Below are positions 59,601 to 64,000 of a DNA stretch of 64,000 nucleotides, piece by piece (positions within the stretch are counted from its first letter, which is position 1; every line of letters starts with the position of its first letter). Below the pieces are notes generated by a model. It had not been told where the DNA came from. It saw only the letters and a program-made list of their open reading frames with translations, and searched no databases. The stretch lies in NCBI GenBank assembly GCA_006384855.1, contig VCJN01002598.1:33065-97064 (forward strand), in the 5' to 3' direction. Origin of the DNA: Tetraselmis striata (taxonomy: Eukaryota; Chlorophyta; Chlorodendrophyceae; Chlorodendrales; Chlorodendraceae). Position numbers and translations under genes: made by a program.

Positions 59601-60880
59601 ATGTCAACTGGCGCTGACATGTGTGGAGAAGTGTATGCCGCAGTCTAATGCAGAGCTGTAGTGTGATATATGTGTCACACCCTGGTACGGTCTCTTCGAA
59701 TCCCAATTGGAATGAAGATGTCAACTGGCACTAATATGTGTGGATAAGTGTACGCCGCATTCTAAATCGAGCTGGATGTAGTGTGATATAGGGCTTCATA
59801 CCCTGGTAGGGTCTCCTCGCATCCCACCCCGCCTTCCAAGATGTCAACTGGCGGTGACATGTGTGGAGAAGTGTATGGCGCATTCTAAATCATCGAGCAG
59901 CTGTAGTGTGATATAGGGCTTCATACCCTGGTAGGGTGTCCTTGCATCCCACTCCGCCTTCGAAGATGTCAACTGGCGGTGACATGTGTGGAGAAGTGTA
60001 TGGCGCATTCTAAATCATCGAGCAGCTGAAGTGTGATATAGGGCTTCATACCCTGGTAGGGTGTCCTTGCATCCCACCCCGCCTTCCAAGATGTCAACTG
60101 GCGGTGAGATGTGTGGAGAAGTGTATGGCGCATTCTAAATCATCGAGCAGCTGTAGTGTGATATAGGACTTCATACCCTGGTAGGGTGTCCTTGCATCCC
60201 ACCCCGCCTTCCAAGATGTCAACTGGCGGTGACATGTGTGGAGAAGTGTATGCCGCATTCTAAATCATCGGGCAGCTGTAGTGTGATACAGGGCTTCATA
60301 CCCTGGTAGGGTCTCCTCGCATCCCAACCCGCCTTCGAAGATGTCAACTGGCGGTGAGATGTGTGGAGAAGTGTATGCCGCATTCTAATTCATCGGGCAG
60401 CTGTAGTGTGATATAGGGCTTCATACCCTGGTAGGGTCTCCTCGCATCCCAACCCGCCTTCGAAGATGTCAACTGGCGGTGACATGTGTGGAGAAGTGTA
60501 TGGCGCATTCTAAATCATCGAGCAGCTGTAGTGTGATATAGGGCTTCATACCCTGGTAGGGTGTCCTTGCATCCCACCCCGCCTTCCAAGATGTCAACTG
60601 GCGGTGACATGTGTGGAGAAGTGTATGCCGCATTCTAAATCATCGGGCAGCTGTAGTGTGATATAGGGCTTCATACCCTGGTAGGGTCTCCTCGCATCCC
60701 AACCCGCCTTCGAAGATGTCAACTGGCGGTGATATGTGTGGAGAAGTGTATGGCACATTCTAAATCATCGAGCAGCTGTAGTGTGATATAGGGCTTCATA
60801 CCCTGGTAGGGTCTCCTCTCATCCCACCCCGCCTTCCAAGATGTCAACTGGCGGTGACATGTGTGGAGAAGTGTATGCTG
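59601..60880 (+). repeat. 125-bp tandem satellite, about ten units
   Basis: ATGTCAACTGG recurs at 59601, 59718, 59841, 59966, 60091, 60216, 60341, 60466, 60591, 60716 and 60841. The spacing is 117 and 123 bp for the first two units and then exactly 125 bp. The last copy breaks off near 60880. Each unit holds GTGTGGAGAAGTGTATG, GTAGTGTGATATAGGGCTTC and ATACCCTGGTAGGGT (a short inverted repeat). 125 is not a multiple of three and no frame spans units, so it is non-coding. Confidence 0.97.
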
Positions 60881-61062
60881 CAACATTAATTATCATATAC
60901 GGGGTCGTGCGCGCGGTTGTGTACAGCATGCATACAAGTAATGCCGCACGGCAGTGATACCGCGTCATGGATAGCGCGGCCCACCGCACCGGCTGGTCCA
61001 CCACCCGGCTCGCCCATCCCACACTGGCAGCCGCTCTGAGGCCACAACCGCTCGGCCAGCCT

Positions 61063-61067
61063 TTACA
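61063..61067 (-). terminator. TGTAA poly(A) signal candidate
   Basis: 39 nt after the stop codon at 61106 of the minus-strand gene. Confidence 0.6.
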
Positions 61068-61105
61068 ACCGCGGATGGGCTGCACACAAAGCGCGGTCGC
61101 TGCGC

Positions 61106-61633
61106 TCAGCTGGCGGTCTTGAACACCGCCTGCGCGCGGTCCTCCAGCTCCTTCAGAAACTCGGCCTGCGCATCCGCCGCGGCGACACATTATTAGCAAG
61201 CGGAGATCGGTCCCCAGCAGGACAGCTTCGATCACATGCATCGACACGGCGCAGCAGCGGTACCCCGGTAGGTGGTAGAAGTGGCATACGGGTATTAGAA
61301 TAGTGGTGGTACGAGTGTTGGAATACGACTCCCTAAAGTATGTAGCGTCCAAAAGATTAAAAAAAAAAGATAAAAGTGCCATCACACGACTCCCTAAAGT
61401 ATGAATGCCGCAAAGACAAAATGGCTAGATGGCGCCTATTATATCATTGACACGCTCTTGGCGGGTTCTCCCCTCTTGCCGTGTGCACCGTTGCCGCTGT
61501 CATGCACCAGTCTTGGTGAACACGAAAGCTACTTCTGTTACAAAGGAGTGTGCGGCTCTGTTCTGTCGCGGCGACCGGATGATTGTCACCGGATGATTGC
61601 GCATCCCCCCCCCCCTCCCCCCCCCGGCATCCC

Positions 61634-61666
<33 letters not shown>

Positions 61667-63454
61667 CCTGGCATACGTGACGGCAGTGCCCTTGCATTGG
61701 ATTCGCGGATCTACCGCGATGATTTGTGTCGGAATATCCGTGTGTTATTCGCGCTTTTGTCTGATGTATGGGAGTTGCTCTCTCTTGGGGAGGAAACGAG
61801 GAGGTTCAGAAACGCACCCACATCCGGGTTACAGGCACACCTCTCACACTTATTCCTGTGTGCCCGAATATATGCAGTAACACGGGAAGTTCACTGCGAC
61901 CGGTAATGCGTGGATGGAGGTCGCGGGGGGGGGGGGGGGGGGGGGGGGTGCCTGCACGCGCTGCGCGTAGGAGCCGCTCTTGAGGTTGAGCACCGTCCCC
62001 TCCATCCGCCGCTGCAGCGCCTCGTTGAACGACACCTCGCTGCACTCCCCGCTGGACACCGCGCCGCGCAGCACCGCGTCCCACTCCTCCTCGGGCGCGT
62101 CCAGCAGCTGCACACGCACAACAGCGGAGGGGGCGGGGGGCAAATTAAGGTTTAATACGGGGTTGGGGACAAATTAGGGTTTCCTAGGGTTCACGATTCA
62201 AAGCTGCCGCCGGATGTTACCGGAGACAGCTGCAACTGTGACAACTACGCGCAGAGGCACCCAGCGCCCTCTACGGGTGCCGCCGCACTTTGACGGACAG
62301 TTCCTATAACTATTTATAAGAGAATATGTGTTCATATTATACAAAGTCGTACAGAAGGACATCGGAAACCCAAACCCCCCCCCCCCCCCCCGGGGACATA
62401 GAGACCCATCAACTCTCGGTTTCAGAAGCAATCGAAACGGCGCCGCCCAGGTCCCTGAATCGAGAGGCCAGGCTCCGAAACCAAATGCAACCATCGAGGC
62501 GACATATCCCAACCGGTGCCATCACAACGCCAGGATGCACGAGCCAAGTCGCTAAGAATCCGGAGACAGCTGCAACGGTGACAACTGCGCACACAGGCGG
62601 CCGGCGCCCTCTACGGGTGGCGTCCCCCACATGGAAGAAGCACCGTGCCAATGAGAAGCCGTGGTGTCCCTTTGTCCGGTGCCGCAGCGAATTCATGGCG
62701 AATTCGATGCGTTGAGCAGCTTTAGGGCTTGGTGCTTTAATGTTAGGTTAATAAACCCTAAACCTAAAGTTAACCCTGAACCCTGAACCAGATTAATTCA
62801 ACCCTGAACCTAAAGTTAACCCAAAGGGGGTTTGCATCAAGTGTCCTTTGGGGGGGAAAGCAATATCTTTAGGGTATTTGGGGTTTTAACGTGATGATCT
62901 AAAAACCCTAACTCAAACCCTGAACCTAGCCTACCGTGATACTGGAGGGGGTTCGCATCAAATGTAGCGGGCAGCAGAGGATGGCGTCATTGTCGTCCAA
63001 CCAAGCGGCGTCATTGTTGTGGATGGCGTCGTTGGGCGGGCAGCTCCCCCCATCCCTCCCTTCCCTGGCCTGCCCATCTTGCCACCCGGGTGACCGCGCC
63101 CGCACCTGGTTGAGCACCTTGTCCTCCCGCGCCGCGCCGTCGCTCTTGAGCTGCTTGGCGGCGTACAGCTGCAGCACCTTCTGCAGCAGCAGCACCATGC
63201 CTGCCGGGGTGTGCCCCCGAGGGGGAGGGGGGTGGGTGGGGGGGGGGGGGGGGGTTGCTCAGTGTAGCTCCGACATGCGGCGGTGAGACAAGAGCGCAGG
63301 GCGAACGGTCACTGAGGCAGCCACGACGGCCGGGTTGATGCCGGGGGGTGGGGCGGGGCTCACCGTCCATCTTGTCGTCCGAGGCCTTGCGCATCCACGC
63401 AAAGGCGTTGGAGAGCACCGCCTCGTCCACCTTGCCCAGGTTGGCCTCCACCGC
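61106..63454 (-). CDS. unrecognised helical protein (5' end open)
   Basis: I do not recognise the family. Minus-strand exons 63454-63364, 63200-63106, 62107-61952 (or to 61958) and 61165-61106 join in phase to about 133 residues. Upstream exons are not found and may lie beyond the window. The sequence is soluble and mostly helical: LGKVDEAVLSNAFAWMRKAS, MVLLLQKVLQLYAAKQLKSD, LLDAPEEEWDAVLRGAV, VSFNEALQRRMEGTVLNL, and a C-terminal amphipathic helix AEFLKELEDRAQAVFKTAS. The third donor is ambiguous: GC after CAG at 61952, or GT after CGC at 61958, both in phase and differing by two residues. Clean phases and the C-tracts after donors support a real gene. A large intron (61166-61951) separates the last two exons, and the intron 62108-63105 holds telomere-like and duplicated segments. 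Confidence 0.72.
61645..61669 (+). repeat. (CT)n microsatellite
   Basis: Short CT repeat following C homopolymers in an intron of the 61.1-63.5 kb gene. Confidence 0.85.
62220..62623 (+). repeat. 64-bp direct repeat pair
   Basis: Copies at 62220-62283 and 62560-62623, starting exactly 340 bp apart. Both begin CCGGAGACAGCTGCAAC and end GCGCCCTCTACGGGTG, with about ten differences. They lie in an intron. Confidence 0.85.
62745..62935 (+). repeat. degenerate telomere-like repeats
   Basis: CCCTAAA, CCCTGAA and CCTAAAGTTAACCC units over about 190 bp in an intron. The block AACCTAAAGTTAACCC occurs twice, about 47 bp apart. Confidence 0.7.
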
Positions 63455-64000
63455 CTGGAGGGAGTCGGGGCCCGGTGAGTTGGGCCAGGGGGGGCGGCGT
63501 GGCAAGGGGGGCAAGGGGGGGGGGGGGGGGGCGGATGATGAGGGGAGGCGTGCTTCATGAGGGATGGAAGCATTAGCGGTAGGGGGGGGGGGGGGGGGGG
63601 AGTCCGCGGGCCGGAAACTACGGCAACGGCAAAAGGAGGATTTATTGGCGTCTGACGCAGCAGGCCGGCAGCCGCACCGGGCGCGGGTAGCAGCTGCATG
63701 CCCGGCCTTTCGCCGATCGGGTTCTCGGGCCCCAATCTGTACAACCACAAGTCACATGCAAGCAGCCTCCGGTGCGGGTGCCGGCGCGGCACTAAGAGCA
63801 CGGCGACCAAAACGCTGCCTTGCTTGCCGGATGCTCACGAAACTGCAGCGGGTGCACCCTAGCGGATGTGCTGGTAGGTTGCACGCAGGCGCAGCTTGAG
63901 GCTTGTCGTTATAAGGGCTGTTCTTATTGGTGCGTCGGCATCTGGTGGCTTTATTTGTTATGTATTCTGGTATTTCCAGCTAAGCGTGATTTCTCTCTCT
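63455..64000. other. window edge, upstream of the last gene
   Basis: Contains two G homopolymers (near 63520 and 63590) and probably intron or promoter of the last gene. No further exon was identified. Confidence 0.4.

Noticed and set aside
59601-60880. CRISPR-like array at the satellite
   Set aside because: Units are full 125-bp tandem copies with no unique spacers, in a eukaryotic context.

Overview
This is a GC-rich nuclear segment of a green alga (Chlorophyta), most likely a flagellate. Four things point there. Genes are split by many short introns with gtgcg-type donors and AG acceptors. A TGTAA pentamer, the chlorophyte poly(A) signal, lies 40-280 nt behind nine of the thirteen genes. 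Interstitial plant-type telomere motifs (CCCTAAA) occur in introns. One gene encodes a kinase very close to the Chlamydomonas flagellar-length kinase LF4 (MOK family). I cannot name the genus.

Thirteen protein genes can be assembled from exons whose reading phases match. Left to right: an R2R3-MYB factor (+, 915-3380, 5' end unresolved); a CHK/APH-like small-molecule kinase (-, 5223-7003); the LF4/MOK kinase (+, 9231-13569, start exon unresolved); the MICOS subunit MIC60/mitofilin (-, 15810-22654); an SLC35F6-like transporter (-, 24450-27666); an endonuclease III-type DNA glycosylase (+, 28865-29962); an unrecognised 576-residue protein with one likely membrane segment (-, 30290-32358); an unrecognised acidic 175-residue protein (+, 38474-39471); the lariat debranching enzyme DBR1 (-, 39820-43811); a mitochondrial gamma-carbonic anhydrase-like protein (-, 50704-52791); the CCR4-NOT subunit CNOT3/NOT3 (+, 53821-59271); and an unrecognised helical protein (-, 61106-63454, 5' end open). 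The thirteenth locus is a decayed reverse transcriptase near 36 kb.

The genes do not form a pathway. They are ordinary eukaryotic single-copy genes, several in divergent pairs (CHK kinase/LF4, SLC35F6/NTH, gamma-CA/CNOT3) or convergent pairs (MYB/CHK, LF4/MIC60, NTH/576-aa gene, 175-aa gene/DBR1). Two serve mitochondria (MIC60, gamma-CA) and two serve RNA metabolism (DBR1, CNOT3).

The gene-poor stretches at 32.4-38.4 kb and 43.8-50.7 kb hold the reverse-transcriptase remnant, AT-rich simple repeats, a foldback element and copies of a dispersed AT-rich repeat. A 125-bp satellite of about ten units lies behind CNOT3.

The most unusual signal is in the introns. Long C homopolymers on the sense strand start 4-20 nt after the 5' splice site in about twenty of roughly 59 introns, on both strands. 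Several introns must use GC-AG borders, including two in DBR1 itself.
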